A DNA stretch of 64,000 bases. Origin: Pseudomonadota bacterium (GTDB taxonomy: Bacteria; Pseudomonadota; Gammaproteobacteria; Burkholderiales; Burkholderiaceae_C). Position 1 is the first letter of the stretch, and every line of letters begins with the position of its first letter. Of this stretch, positions 25,856 through 33,152 are shown piece by piece. The notes beneath the pieces are model-generated. The model had not been told where the DNA came from. It searched no databases and was given only the letters and a program-made list of their open reading frames with translations. The position numbers and the translations under genes were made by a program. The stretch covers positions 1-64,000 of the forward strand of contig CAUJIM010000038.1 in assembly GCA_963205335.1 (NCBI GenBank), in the 5' to 3' direction.

Positions 25856-27097
25856 CTATACGACCCCTTGCGCCCGCAGGGCGGCGATGGCCTGGGCATC
25901 CAGGCCCCATTCGCCCAGCACCTCGTCGGTATGCTGGCCCAGTGCCGGTGGCGCCGTGTGGTAGGCCACGGGGGTATCCGACAGGCGTATCGGACTGGCG
26001 ACGGTGGCGATGTGGCCGATGCCATCGCCGCCGTCGCGCGGCAGATCGACGCGCAGGCCGCGCGAGCGCACCTGCGGGTTGTCGAAGGCCTGCGCGATGG
26101 TGTTGATCGGCCCGCAGGGCACCGCCTTGTCGTGCAACAGCTCGATCCACTGCGCACTGGTGCGCCCGCGCAGCACCGGCTCCATGAGCGCGAGCAGGGC
26201 GGCGCGGTGGCGCACGCGCGCGCTGTTGCTGGCAAAGCGCGGGTCCCGGGCCCACGCGTCCTGCCCGATGGCACTGCAAAAGCGCGCGAACTGCCCATCG
26301 TTGCCGATGGCGAGCAGCACATGGCCGTCGCTGGTCGCGAAATCCTGGTAGGGCGCGAGGCTCGGATGGCTGTTGCCCGCCCGCATCGGCGCCGTGCCGG
26401 TCGCGAGGAAACTCGCCGCCTGGTTGGCCAGCACCGCCATGCCCACGTCCAGCAGCGCGGTGTCGATGTACTGGCCTCGCCCGGTGCGCTCGCGCGCATG
26501 CAGCGCGGCCAGGATGGCGTTGCTCGCATACAGGCCGGTGAACACGTCGACCACGGCCACGCCGGCCCTGAGCGGGCCGCCGCCCGGCTCCCCGTCCGGG
26601 TGGCCGGTGATGCTCATCAGCCCGCACATCGCCTGCACCATGAGGTCATAGCCGGCGCGCCCGGCATACGGCCCATCCTGGCCGAATCCCGTGATCGAGC
26701 AATAGACCAGCCGGGGATTGGCCGCCCGCAGGCTCTCGTAGTCCAGCCCGTACCGCGCCAGCCCGCCAACCTTGAAGTTTTCCACCACCACGTCCACCCG
26801 CGCGGCGATGCGCCGCAGCAGCGCCTGGCCGGCGGGGTGCGCCATGTCCACGGTGATGGAGCGCTTGTTGCGGTTGCACGCCGTGTAGTAGCTCGCCTGG
26901 TCGGTCGCGCGCCCGGCGGCATCGTGCAGGAACGGCGGCCCCCAGTGGCGCGTGTCGTCCCCGCTGCCCGGGCGCTCCACCTTCACCACGTCCGCCCCCA
27001 GGTCGGCCAGCAGCTGCGTGCACCAGGGGCCGGCAAGCACGCGCGACAGATCGAGCACCTGGATGCCGGCAAGAGCGCCGCGGGCGGGAGTTTTCAT
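25856..27097 (-). CDS. CaiB/BaiF family acyl-CoA transferase
   Basis: A 413-residue class III CoA-transferase. LAGIQVLDLSRVLAGPWCTQ at the N-terminus, the catalytic-Asp region (AGYDLMVQAMCGLMSITG, about 147-164) and the C-terminal GPINTI and LGEWG segments are all typical. The acyl substrate cannot be inferred; formyl-CoA transferase (Frc) relatives are only one option. ATG at 27095-27097 starts MKTPARGALAGIQV. Confidence 0.88.
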   Translation of the reverse strand: MKTPARGALAGIQVLDLSRVLAGPWCTQLLADLGADVVKVERPGSGDDTRHWGPPFLHDAAGRATDQASYYTACNRNKRSITVDMAHPAGQALLRRIAARVDVVVENFKVGGLARYGLDYESLRAANPRLVYCSITGFGQDGPYAGRAGYDLMVQAMCGLMSITGHPDGEPGGGPLRAGVAVVDVFTGLYASNAILAALHARERTGRGQYIDTALLDVGMAVLANQAASFLATGTAPMRAGNSHPSLAPYQDFATSDGHVLLAIGNDGQFARFCSAIGQDAWARDPRFASNSARVRHRAALLALMEPVLRGRTSAQWIELLHDKAVPCGPINTIAQAFDNPQVRSRGLRVDLPRDGGDGIGHIATVASPIRLSDTPVAYHTAPPALGQHTDEVLGEWGLDAQAIAALRAQGVV

Positions 27098-27251
27098 GGG
27101 AAAGTGATTTAAACGCTTGTTGGTACTGCGTAAGCAGCTACGAAAAATGTAGTGCAGCGCGACGAAGGAAACCGCTCCATCGTAAGCGCCAAAGGAACGC
27201 CCGGGCGACGGCAGGCTCCAACCCGCATGCCAACCGGTTGGGAGAAGCGCG

Positions 27252-27470
27252 ATGACCATGAATGCACACACCGATGGGTTCGATGCGACCTTCGACGAAA
27301 TCGCCGTGCTCAAGCACCTGGAAATGCGCCAGACCCTGAGCGTGCCCGAAGCGTTGCGCCAGCACCTGCCCGGGCGCCTCGCCGAAGCCGGCTACATCAC
27401 CAAGACCGCCCAGGGCCAGTACACGCTGACCGAAGCGGGCCGCAACCTGATTCGCCGCCAGGCCCGCTGA
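27252..27470 (+). CDS. Small winged-helix-like protein
   Basis: A 72-residue protein (MTMNAHTDGFDATFDEIAV) ending in GRLAEAGYITKTAQGQYTLTEAGRNLI, which looks like the recognition helix and wing of a winged-helix domain. A strong GGGAGAAG Shine-Dalgarno precedes ATG 27252. No family recognised. It lies 120 bp upstream of the HU gene on the same strand. Confidence 0.65.
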   Translation: MTMNAHTDGFDATFDEIAVLKHLEMRQTLSVPEALRQHLPGRLAEAGYITKTAQGQYTLTEAGRNLIRRQAR

Positions 27471-27589
27471 GCGCCTGGGAGGGCAACGAAGCGGCGGGAA
27501 GCCCGATCGTGGCCAACAACGGGTGGGGAACTGCAGCGCACATCGGATATAAACCGGAGATTGCAACCACCCTCATGGACACCATCCAC

Positions 27590-27901
27590 ATGAACCGCGC
27601 CGAACTCGTCGAAATCCTGGCCACCAAGAACGACCTGTCCAAGACAGCTGCCAATGCTGTGCTCGACACCCTGATCGACACCATCCAGACCGCAGTGAAG
27701 AAGGGCAACGCAGTACAGCTGGTCGGTTTCGGCACTTTCAAGTCCGCCAGGCGTGCCGCGCGCACCGGCAAGAATCCCGCCACGGGTGCAGCGCTCAAGA
27801 TCCCCGCCTCCACGGTGCCCAAGTTCGTGCCCGGCGCGAAGTTCAAGGCCGTGGTCGATCCCAAGGCTGCCAAGCGCAAGGCCGAGAAGGCCGGCAAGTA
27901 A
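27590..27901 (+). CDS. hup: HU family DNA-binding protein
   Basis: A 103-residue histone-like nucleoid protein. MNRAELVEILATKNDLSKTAA, VQLVGFGTFKSARRAARTG and the DNA-embracing arm GKNPATGAALKIPASTVPKF are diagnostic. A Lys/Ala-rich tail (PKAAKRKAEKAGK) extends beyond the ~90-residue HU core, as in some betaproteobacteria. An alternative ATG at 27575 (MDTIHMNRA) is possible and has a distant GGAG. Followed by a strong terminator. Confidence 0.93.
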   Translation: MNRAELVEILATKNDLSKTAANAVLDTLIDTIQTAVKKGNAVQLVGFGTFKSARRAARTGKNPATGAALKIPASTVPKFVPGAKFKAVVDPKAAKRKAEKAGK

Positions 27902-27919
27902 GCCAGCGCGCTTTCCCGC

Positions 27920-27955
27920 GCCGTCCGCGAGCGAGCAGTTCCGGACGGCTTTTTT
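27920..27955 (+). terminator. Rho-independent terminator after HU gene
   Basis: GCCGTCCG (27920-27927) pairs with CGGACGGC (27942-27949), followed by six T residues. It ends the HU transcript. Confidence 0.85.
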
Positions 27956-28002
27956 GTGGGAGGCTGCTACGCTCTCCCTCATCCATAGCTCAGGTGGAAA
28001 CG

Positions 28003-28455
28003 ATGACAGCTTTCTCCGATGCATTTCGGGCCGAGGTCCTGCGCATGGCGCGCAAGGAAATCAAGGGCGGACTGGGGAATCTGCGCAAGACCGTCACGGC
28101 GCAGCGCTCCGAGATCGCGGCGCTCAAGCGGGAGATGAAGACCCTTGCGGCGCAGATGAAGGCGCTGAACAAGGCCGCGGGGCGCAAGGCCGGGACCGGC
28201 GAGGCCCAGGAACAGGACGCGCAAGCGCCGGAGCGCCGCAAGCGGCAGTTCCACTTCAAGGCCGAGGTACTTGCGGGCAAGCGCGAACAGCTAGGCCTCT
28301 CGCAGCAGGCCATGGCGGCACTGCTGGGGGCATCGACCTTGTCCGTTTCCCGATGGGAGGGCGGCAAGGTGATGCCGAGGGCGGCGCAGCTCGAGCGCAT
28401 TCGGTCGGTGCTGAAGATGGGAAAGAGGGAGGCTCGGGCCAGGCTGCAGGGCTGA
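28003..28455 (+). CDS. Coiled-coil plus XRE-type regulator
   Basis: A 150-residue protein. The N-terminal two-thirds is highly charged and helical (LRKTVTAQRSEIAALKREMK, likely coiled coil). A C-terminal Cro/C1 helix-turn-helix (KREQLGLSQQAMAALLGAST, about 93-112, then LSVSRWEGGKV) follows. Probably an oligomeric DNA-binding regulator; its target is unknown. ATG 28003 with AGGTGG 5 bp upstream; a GTG at 27994 is the alternative. Confidence 0.75.
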   Translation: MTAFSDAFRAEVLRMARKEIKGGLGNLRKTVTAQRSEIAALKREMKTLAAQMKALNKAAGRKAGTGEAQEQDAQAPERRKRQFHFKAEVLAGKREQLGLSQQAMAALLGASTLSVSRWEGGKVMPRAAQLERIRSVLKMGKREARARLQG

Positions 28456-28509
28456 GCTTGCACGCATCTCCGTCGACCTCATGCACCCCGCATCGCGGTT
28501 GCCGCGCAA

Positions 28510-29067
28510 TCACCAAGACGCCTGAACGCCATCGGGTAGCTTCGGCCGCATCGCCTTCCTGCGGTCGAAGCGCTCGCCATCGGCGACGAAAGTGCCGTCG
28601 CCGACGGCGTGCAGCATGCACTGATCGGGTTTGCCGCGATCGACATACGCGGCCAGGCCATCGAGTACAACGATGCCGTGAGGGGCGATGATCTCGGAGA
28701 CCTTGCATTCGATGTTCGCCAGGCACTGCGCGACCAGCGGAGCCTGCACGTGTTTGGCCTCGGCGGGAGTGAGGCCGAAGCGCGTGAACTTGTCGGTGTC
28801 CGCACCCGAGCAGGTGCCGATGCCTACGACGGTGTCGAGCAGGTCGGCGGACGGGATGGCGATTACGCATTCGCGCGCCTCTTCCAGCGCGGTGAACGAA
28901 TGGTTCCACGCACCGGTGCAGATCGCAAAGCGCGGCGTGAAGTCCATCACCATCGTCCACGAGATGGTCATGATGTTGTTCCGCCCCGCATGGCGGGTCG
29001 TGACCAGCACCACTGGGCCGGGTTCGAGCAGCGTGAAGATTTTCGCGGCAGCAAGGGGTTTCATCAT
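28510..29067 (-). CDS. Flavin reductase-like FMN-binding protein
   Basis: A 185-residue protein of the flavin reductase-like family, with split-barrel motifs PVVLVTTRHAGRNNIMTIS (about 20-38) and CTGAWNHSFTALEEARECVI (about 50-70). FMN binding is expected; partner and reaction are unknown. The start ATG at 29065-29067 sits 6 bp after AAGGAG; further upstream in-frame codons lack support. The end lies 55 bp from the convergent XRE gene. Confidence 0.82.
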   Translation of the reverse strand: MMKPLAAAKIFTLLEPGPVVLVTTRHAGRNNIMTISWTMVMDFTPRFAICTGAWNHSFTALEEARECVIAIPSADLLDTVVGIGTCSGADTDKFTRFGLTPAEAKHVQAPLVAQCLANIECKVSEIIAPHGIVVLDGLAAYVDRGKPDQCMLHAVGDGTFVADGERFDRRKAMRPKLPDGVQASW

Positions 29068-29112
29068 GCCGGACTCCTTCATCGATCCGTCCTGGGTCGG
29101 GATCACCAAAGA

Positions 29113-29146
29113 AAAAGCCGCTTCTGCCTGAACAGAAGCGGCTTTT
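29113..29146 (-). terminator. Rho-independent terminator of tRNA-Leu
   Basis: A perfect 14-bp stem (29113-29126 with 29133-29146) around a 6-nt loop lies directly downstream of the tRNA on the minus strand and is followed by a T-run. It also insulates the flavin reductase gene. Confidence 0.88.
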
Positions 29147-29152
29147 CCGGGT

Positions 29153-29474
29153 TGGTGCCCGGGGCCGGAATCGAACCGGCACGCCTTGCGGCGGGGGATT
29201 TTCTTCCCACTTCGGCTTTCGCCGCCGCCGTTTCCGAAGAAACGGCGTTCGTGGTCTGGAGCACGCCTTCACCATGGCCTTGCGGCCTTAGGTGCCCGCC
29301 GTCTGCTCTCTACACCTTCCGAGGCGCCTTTCGGCTCCAGGGCTTGGCTCGGTATTAGCTCGGACTTGCATCCAGGGCCTTCGCCGAGTTTGACGGGCTT
29401 CACCTCCGGGGTTTCCCCCGGAGGGCTCAAATTTGGTCTGAGTCCCCTGCGTCTACCAATTTCACCACCCGGGC
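29153..29474 (-). tRNA. tRNA-Leu(CAA) interrupted by a group I intron
   Basis: The 5' exon (29474-29440, 35 nt) begins GCCCGGGTGGTGAAATTGG and ends at anticodon base C34. The 3' exon (29202-29153) begins AAAATCCCCCGCC and ends with the encoded CCA. Joined, they give a canonical 85-nt class II leucine tRNA with a GGGGA/TCCCC anticodon stem, loop CTCAAAA (anticodon CAA), a long variable arm and acceptor pairing GCCCGGG/CCCGGGC. The 237-bp interruption has group I core motifs. The 7-nt loop requirement fixes the splice sites. Confidence 0.9.
29203..29439 (-). ncRNA. Group I self-splicing intron in the tRNA-Leu anticodon loop
   Basis: A 237-nt intron between anticodon bases C34 and A35. P1 is exon CUC pairing with intron GAG in TTTGAGCC. 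The conserved core shows CTCGGCGAAGG, CCGAGCCAAGCC (P4/P6 region), GAAGGTGTAGAGAGCAGACG (P7/P3) and CCTAAGGCC, close to the Azoarcus tRNA-Ile and cyanobacterial tRNA-Leu introns as I remember them (subgroup IC3). The intron ends in omega-G at 29203. No homing endonuclease is encoded. The 5' splice-site pair is C-G where U-G is usual. Confidence 0.88.
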
Positions 29475-29520
29475 AAAACAGTTCAGCAGCCTACAACACA
29501 CTACCTTGGCAGGAATCCTT

Positions 29521-29560
29521 ATTTTGAATCCCCTGCGCCCATCAATTTCACTACCCCGGC
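29521..29560 (-). pseudogene. Degenerate 5' half of a tRNA-Leu
   Basis: GCCGGGGTAGTGAAATTGAT, then GGGCGCAGGGGATTCAAAAT, aligns with the 5' half and anticodon loop of the neighbouring tRNA-Leu. The D-loop is altered and the 3' half is missing. The loop reads straight through with no intron. Probably a decayed duplicate. Confidence 0.6.
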
Positions 29561-29601
29561 GCCGGTTCTCAAAGCGATGAATTATGGCACAGTAGCGACA
29601 T

Positions 29602-30507
29602 ATGACGACCTACCGTACCATCGAATCGACGATTGGAAAGACACCCCTGGTGGCGCTGCAGCGCATCGACGCCCAGGCCAATGCCCAGCGCGGCAACACG
29701 GTGCTGGGCAAGCTGGAAGGCAACAACCCCGCGGGTTCGGTCAAGGACCGCGCGGCACTGGCGATGATCGAGGGCGCCGAGCGGCGCGGCGAGATCAAGC
29801 CGGGCGATACCCTGCTGGAAGCCACTTCCGGCAACACCGGCATCGCGCTGGCCATGGTCGCCGCGGTCAAGGGCTACCGCATGGTGCTGGTGATGCCGGA
29901 GGATCTGTCGATCGAGCGTGCGCAGACCATGAAAGCTTACGGCGCCGAACTGGTCCTCACCCCCAAAAGCGGCGGCATGGAGTACGCGCGCGACCTGGCG
30001 CTGCAGATGGCCGCGCAAGGCAAGGGCAGGGTGCTCGACCAGTTCGCCAACGAAGACAACCCGCGCGCGCATTACGAGGCCACCGGCCCAGAGATCTGGG
30101 AGCAGACGGGGGGGCGCATCACCCACTTCGTGAGTGCCATGGGCACGACGGGGACGATCACCGGCGTGGCGCGCTTTCTGCGCAAGAAAAACCCCAGGAT
30201 CCGCATCATCGGCGCGCAGCCCACGGAAGGCTCGCGCATCCCCGGCATCCGCAAGTGGCCCGAAGAGTACCTGCCCAGGATTTACGACCCCAAACTGGTG
30301 GACGAGCTGGTCTCCGTCTCGCAGAGCGACGCCGAGGACATGGCGCGGCGGCTCGCGGCCGAGGAAGGCATTTTTGCCGGCATCTCGGCCGCCGGCGCCT
30401 GCTGGGCGGCGCAGCAGGTGGCGCAGCGCGAGAGCGGCGCAACCATCGTCTTCGTGGTCTGCGACCGCGGCGACCGCTACCTGTCCACCGGCGTCTTTCC
30501 GGCCTGA
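29602..30507 (+). CDS. cysM: Cysteine synthase B
   Basis: A 301-residue PLP enzyme that makes cysteine from O-acetylserine with sulfide or thiosulfate. The PLP lysine lies in EGNNPAGSVKDRAAL (about 36-50). TSGNTGIALAM (about 76) binds substrate and phosphate motif GTTGTITG (about 181) is present. Length fits CysM better than CysK. No strong Shine-Dalgarno before ATG 29602. Followed 12 bp later by a Nudix gene. Confidence 0.93.
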   Translation: MTTYRTIESTIGKTPLVALQRIDAQANAQRGNTVLGKLEGNNPAGSVKDRAALAMIEGAERRGEIKPGDTLLEATSGNTGIALAMVAAVKGYRMVLVMPEDLSIERAQTMKAYGAELVLTPKSGGMEYARDLALQMAAQGKGRVLDQFANEDNPRAHYEATGPEIWEQTGGRITHFVSAMGTTGTITGVARFLRKKNPRIRIIGAQPTEGSRIPGIRKWPEEYLPRIYDPKLVDELVSVSQSDAEDMARRLAAEEGIFAGISAAGACWAAQQVAQRESGATIVFVVCDRGDRYLSTGVFPA

Positions 30508-30519
30508 GCGCAGATCCCC

Positions 30520-31083
30520 ATGCAATACGACATGCGTTTTTGCCCGCATTGCGCGACCGCACTGGCGCCGATCGCGCAGTTGGAAGACAGCGGTGAAAAG
30601 GTTCGGCTGCGATGCGCGGCATGCGGCTGGACGCACTGGAACAATCCCACGCCCGTGCTGGCGGCCATCGTCGAAGTGGACGGCAAGGTGCTGCTCGCGC
30701 GCAACGCCGCATGGCCGCCCAAGATGTACGCGCTGATCACGGGCTTCATGGAGGCCGGCGAAACGCCTGAAGCAGGCATCGCGCGCGAGCTCAAGGAAGA
30801 GACCAACCTGGACGCGCAGTCCATCTCTCTCGTGGGTGTCTATGAGTTCTTGCGCATGAACCAGGTGATCATTGCCTACCATGTACGTGCCAGCGGCACG
30901 GTACGGCTCTCGCCAGAGCTGCTGGATTACCGCATGATGGAACTCAAGGATCTCAAGTGCTGGCCCGCCGGCACCGGCTACGCGCTGGCCGACTGGCTGC
31001 GCACCCGCGGCCACGATCCGGTGTTCTTCACCGAGCAAGAAAACGCCGAGCGCCGCCGCGGGCTGGATGCACCGAAGGACTGA
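30520..31083 (+). CDS. Nudix hydrolase with zinc ribbon (NudC-like)
   Basis: A 187-residue hydrolase. The N-terminal zinc ribbon uses two Cys pairs (CPHC near residue 8 and CAAC near 32). A Nudix box follows at about 75-97 (GFMEAGETPEAGIARELKEE). The arrangement resembles the zinc-ribbon and catalytic parts of NADH pyrophosphatase, but the protein is shorter than NudC, so the substrate (NAD(H), ADP-ribose or other) is open. Same transcriptional direction as cysM and the TusA gene. Confidence 0.87.
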   Translation: MQYDMRFCPHCATALAPIAQLEDSGEKVRLRCAACGWTHWNNPTPVLAAIVEVDGKVLLARNAAWPPKMYALITGFMEAGETPEAGIARELKEETNLDAQSISLVGVYEFLRMNQVIIAYHVRASGTVRLSPELLDYRMMELKDLKCWPAGTGYALADWLRTRGHDPVFFTEQENAERRRGLDAPKD

Positions 31084-31086
31084 AGC

Positions 31087-31314
31087 ATGGATATCGACAG
31101 CGAACTCGACGCACGCGGCCTCAATTGCCCACTGCCCATACTCAAGGCCAAGAAGGCGCTGACGAAGATGCTCAGCGGCCAGTTGCTCAGGGTGGTCTCC
31201 ACGGACCCCGGATCGGTTCGCGACTTCCAGGCCTTCGCCAAGCAAACCGGCAACGAACTCGTGGAGCAGCAGACCGTGGGTGAGGATTTCATCCACATAC
31301 TGCGCCGCCGCTGA
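31087..31314 (+). CDS. TusA-family sulfurtransferase
   Basis: A 75-residue sulfur-carrier protein with the family motif LDARGLNCPLPILKAKKAL, in which the Cys carries persulfide sulfur. Lies 3 bp after the Nudix gene. Together with cysM this suggests a sulfur-metabolism cluster, though its acceptor (tRNA thiolation, molybdenum cofactor or other) is unknown. It is the last chromosomal gene before the prophage boundary. Confidence 0.9.
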   Translation: MDIDSELDARGLNCPLPILKAKKALTKMLSGQLLRVVSTDPGSVRDFQAFAKQTGNELVEQQTVGEDFIHILRRR

Positions 31315-31359
31315 GCATCATCGCGGCGTTCTCGGATGCACATTGCTTGTGCTGTTTCT

Positions 31360-31387
31360 ATTTTATACAATGTATAAAAACCCATTT
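31360..31387 (+). other. Left dif-like junction
   Basis: ATTTTATACAA, core TGTATA (31371-31376), then AAAACCCATTT. The core and adjoining ACAA match the right site, while the XerD-side arm is poor. This is what an IMEX left junction should look like (chromosomal XerC arm, element-derived XerD arm). TATACA-A-TGTATA is also a perfect small palindrome. Confidence 0.6.
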
Positions 31388-31504
31388 CAGATAATCCGAC
31401 CGAATAATCTTCATTGATTTTCAAAAAAAACGGAAGGGTGTCGGGATTGGAGTTATCCACATAATCGAGATAATCCCGGCACAGGCCGTTGGAGCGCCTG
31501 CGGC

Positions 31505-31721
31505 GCGAATACCGGCTTTCAGGCGCGAATGAGGGCAGGGTGGCATTGGCGGCACGCCCGCGATGGCCCTCAGGGGCGCACGGACGGGCGGATGCCGCAG
31601 GGACGGGCAGGGGCCGCGCCAGGTCGATGCCGGGGGCGCGCTGGGCACCTTGGCGCCCATGCCACGGGGTACGCTGCGCGACGGGACGGGAACATCGGGG
31701 GTTCCCCCCGATACCCCCGGC
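31505..31721 (-). repeat. Terminal inverted repeat, left arm (phage intergenic-type region)
   Basis: Read on the minus strand, this matches 39204-39420 at roughly three bases in four by eye, including the start GGGGGTATCGGGGG and the end AAAGCCGGTATT. It contains a perfect 8-bp hairpin, ATCGGGGG-TTC-CCCCCGAT (31694-31712). In filamentous phages such hairpins mark packaging or minus-strand origins. Confidence 0.7.
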
Positions 31722-31737
31722 GGTGGAATTTTGTTGC

Positions 31738-31944
31738 CTACTGCTGATGATCGCCATGGCGAGAATCTCCCTCGATGGGTTGATGCGGCCGTTGCCCGGC
31801 ATGGGGCACTGGCTGCGGGGTTTGCGGGGTCTGGCGCGCCTGCGCCGGTGGAGGCAGGGCCATGCGTCCGGTCTGGATCAAGGCCCCGGTGCTGCCGTTG
31901 GCAAGGCGCCAGCGGCGGTAGACGCGAGAGGAGAAACGGCTCAT
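31738..31944 (-). CDS. Hypothetical 68-residue basic protein
   Basis: Begins MSRFSSRVYRRWRLANGSTG and ends in a Pro/Gln/His-rich tail. The ATG at 31942-31944 overlaps the stop of the 115-residue gene (ATGA) and has GGAGG 8 bp upstream, the main reason to accept it. No family recognised and no membrane segment. It ends 26 bp from the intergenic hairpin. Confidence 0.5.
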   Translation of the reverse strand: MSRFSSRVYRRWRLANGSTGALIQTGRMALPPPAQARQTPQTPQPVPHAGQRPHQPIEGDSRHGDHQQ

Positions 31945-32288
31945 GGCTGGTCCTCCAGGTGTGCCCGCTGGCGTTCCAACGCCCTGCGGTAGTCCGCCAG
32001 CACCAGTTCCAGCCGATCCATACCGTTGGCCTCGGGCCAGCAGCCCACGTCGATGCCGTGGCGGTCGATGAGCAGCGCCAGGTTGTCCAGCAGCACATCG
32101 CGGAAGGTGAGACGGTCGCAGTACGCATCGCCGGCGACCATGAAGGGCTGGCCCCCGGGCGGGGCGCAGTCCAGGCGGGCCATTTCGTAGGCCAGCAGCG
32201 CCAGCCGGGTCAGGTCTTCCCGAAGCAGCCAGGAGGCGCAATCGGCGGCCGTGGTGGCCGCATCGAGCAGATCGGCGGGGGCGGTCAT
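31941..32288 (-). CDS. Hypothetical 115-residue protein of the prophage
   Basis: MTAPADLLDAATTAADCASWLL at the start, then alternating hydrophobic and charged helices to RRALERQRAHLEDQP. Composition is protein-like, unlike the frames around it. No family recognised. It lies 21 bp downstream of the RHH gene on the same strand and is coupled to the next gene by ATGA, so these form one leftward transcript with the repressor and XafT-like genes. Confidence 0.6.
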   Translation of the reverse strand: MTAPADLLDAATTAADCASWLLREDLTRLALLAYEMARLDCAPPGGQPFMVAGDAYCDRLTFRDVLLDNLALLIDRHGIDVGCWPEANGMDRLELVLADYRRALERQRAHLEDQP

Positions 32289-33130
32289 CGCGCACCCCCG
32301 TTCAGACGCTCAGGGGCCGGACTTCCTGCGTTCGGCTTCGAGCCGGCGCCGCTGCTTGCGGGTGAGGCCGGGCTCTGCCAGGGCAGCGGCAGGGACGGGG
32401 AGCGGCTCGATCCCGGCCGGTGCCAGGTCAGCCCCCCGGGGTTCTGCAGCGCGCAGGTATGCGTCCAGCGCCACACAGACGAGGGCATTGAAGCTGATCC
32501 CGAGGCGCTGGCAGCGGCTTCGGGCGTCGGCTTCGAGAGCGGCAGGGATCCGGACGGTTGATGGCATTGTGACGTCAGAATGATATCACTCTGGTGGCAT
32601 TGTTCGCCTTGTTCGGGAGTCCGCGGTGACGTTGTTTTAGATAGGACAAGCCCAGCGGCGGCTGGCGCCGCCGCTCCCCCGGCTGCGCCGGGGAGCGATG
32701 CCCCGGCCTCGCCCCCGGCCAGCGCCGCCGCTGCGCGGCTGTCACTGTCCGTGGCCGCTGCCGTGGCCCGCTGCTCCGATTCGATCTGGCGCAAGCGGGC
32801 GATCGCCAGCTCCCCGATCTCGGCCCGGCGCGCCAGCAGCGACCACCATGCGGCATCCTTGGGATAGAGCTTGTGCCCCTCGGGCGTGACCAGCGCGCCG
32901 GCCAGGAACTGCCAGTCGCGCCAGTCGGCACCGGGCAGCGCGTAGCCGCAGTGGATGCGCAGCAGCTTGTAGGCCGCATACGGGATTTCGTGGCGGCCCG
33001 ATTCCCAGTTATGTAAAGTGCGCTCGGAGACATGAAGAAACTTCGCGCAGGCGGCCCGGTCCATGCCCAGCGAGCGGTACATGGTTCGCAGCTTGCGGCC
33101 AAGCTGCACGCGCGCGTCCAGGTCAATCAT
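32285..33130 (-). CDS. XafT/VC1465-like Xer recombination activation factor (C-terminus uncertain)
   Basis: From ATG 33128-33130: MIDLDARVQLGRKLRTMYR, then an HTH (CAKFLHVSERTLHNWESG, about 24-41). Next come LLRIHCGYALPGADWRDWQF and the segment PKDAAWWSLLARRAEIGEL (about 90-108), which I recognise as the VC1465/XafT pattern. XafT of TLCphi activates XerD so that integration or excision at dif needs no FtsK. The conserved part ends near residue 130. An Ala/Gly-rich stretch that duplicates rep sequence follows, and the frame then overlaps the RHH gene to a stop at 32285; a shorter functional product or a frameshift is possible. Confidence 0.55.
   Translation of the reverse strand: MIDLDARVQLGRKLRTMYRSLGMDRAACAKFLHVSERTLHNWESGRHEIPYAAYKLLRIHCGYALPGADWRDWQFLAGALVTPEGHKLYPKDAAWWSLLARRAEIGELAIARLRQIESEQRATAAATDSDSRAAAALAGGEAGASLPGAAGGAAAPAAAGLVLSKTTSPRTPEQGEQCHQSDIILTSQCHQPSGSLPLSKPTPEAAASASGSASMPSSVWRWTHTCALQNPGGLTWHRPGSSRSPSLPLPWQSPASPASSGAGSKPNAGSPAPERLNGGAR
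32310..32567 (-). CDS. Ribbon-helix-helix-like small protein
   Basis: An 85-residue protein opening PSTVRIPAALEADARSRCQR, with a beta-strand then helix pattern, and ISFNALVCVALDAYL: the Arc/MetJ-type RHH signature for DNA binding. The tail is basic (LTRKQRRRLEAERRKSGP). Likely a phage regulator. The XafT-like frame runs on over this gene in another phase, so the boundary between them is uncertain. Confidence 0.6.
   Translation of the reverse strand: MPSTVRIPAALEADARSRCQRLGISFNALVCVALDAYLRAAEPRGADLAPAGIEPLPVPAAALAEPGLTRKQRRRLEAERRKSGP
32629..32743 (-). repeat. Inverted copy of the rep-embedded sequence (putative rolling-circle origin)
   Basis: On the minus strand a 26-bp block (32718-32743, starting GACAGCCGCGCAGCGG) is identical to 34704-34729 inside rep. 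A second block (32629-32653, starting GGGCTTGTCC and containing CTAAAACAA) matches 34746-34770 with 3 differences. The spacer is 64 bp here and 16 bp in rep. The shared part looks like a replication signal. Confidence 0.6.
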
Positions 33131-33152
33131 GCGAGCACCGGGACGGCGTCCT

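Larger units (their letters stand above)
31315..31737. other. Non-coding left end of the prophage
   Basis: 423 bp without a convincing gene. It contains the left dif-like site, an AT-rich tract (31352-31480) and the left copy of the terminal inverted repeat (31505-31721) with hairpin 31694-31712. Short open frames here are low-complexity GC artefacts. Confidence 0.6.

Noticed and set aside
29521-29560. A second functional tRNA-Leu
   Set aside because: The D-loop is altered and no 3' half (T-arm, acceptor strand) follows at a plausible distance.
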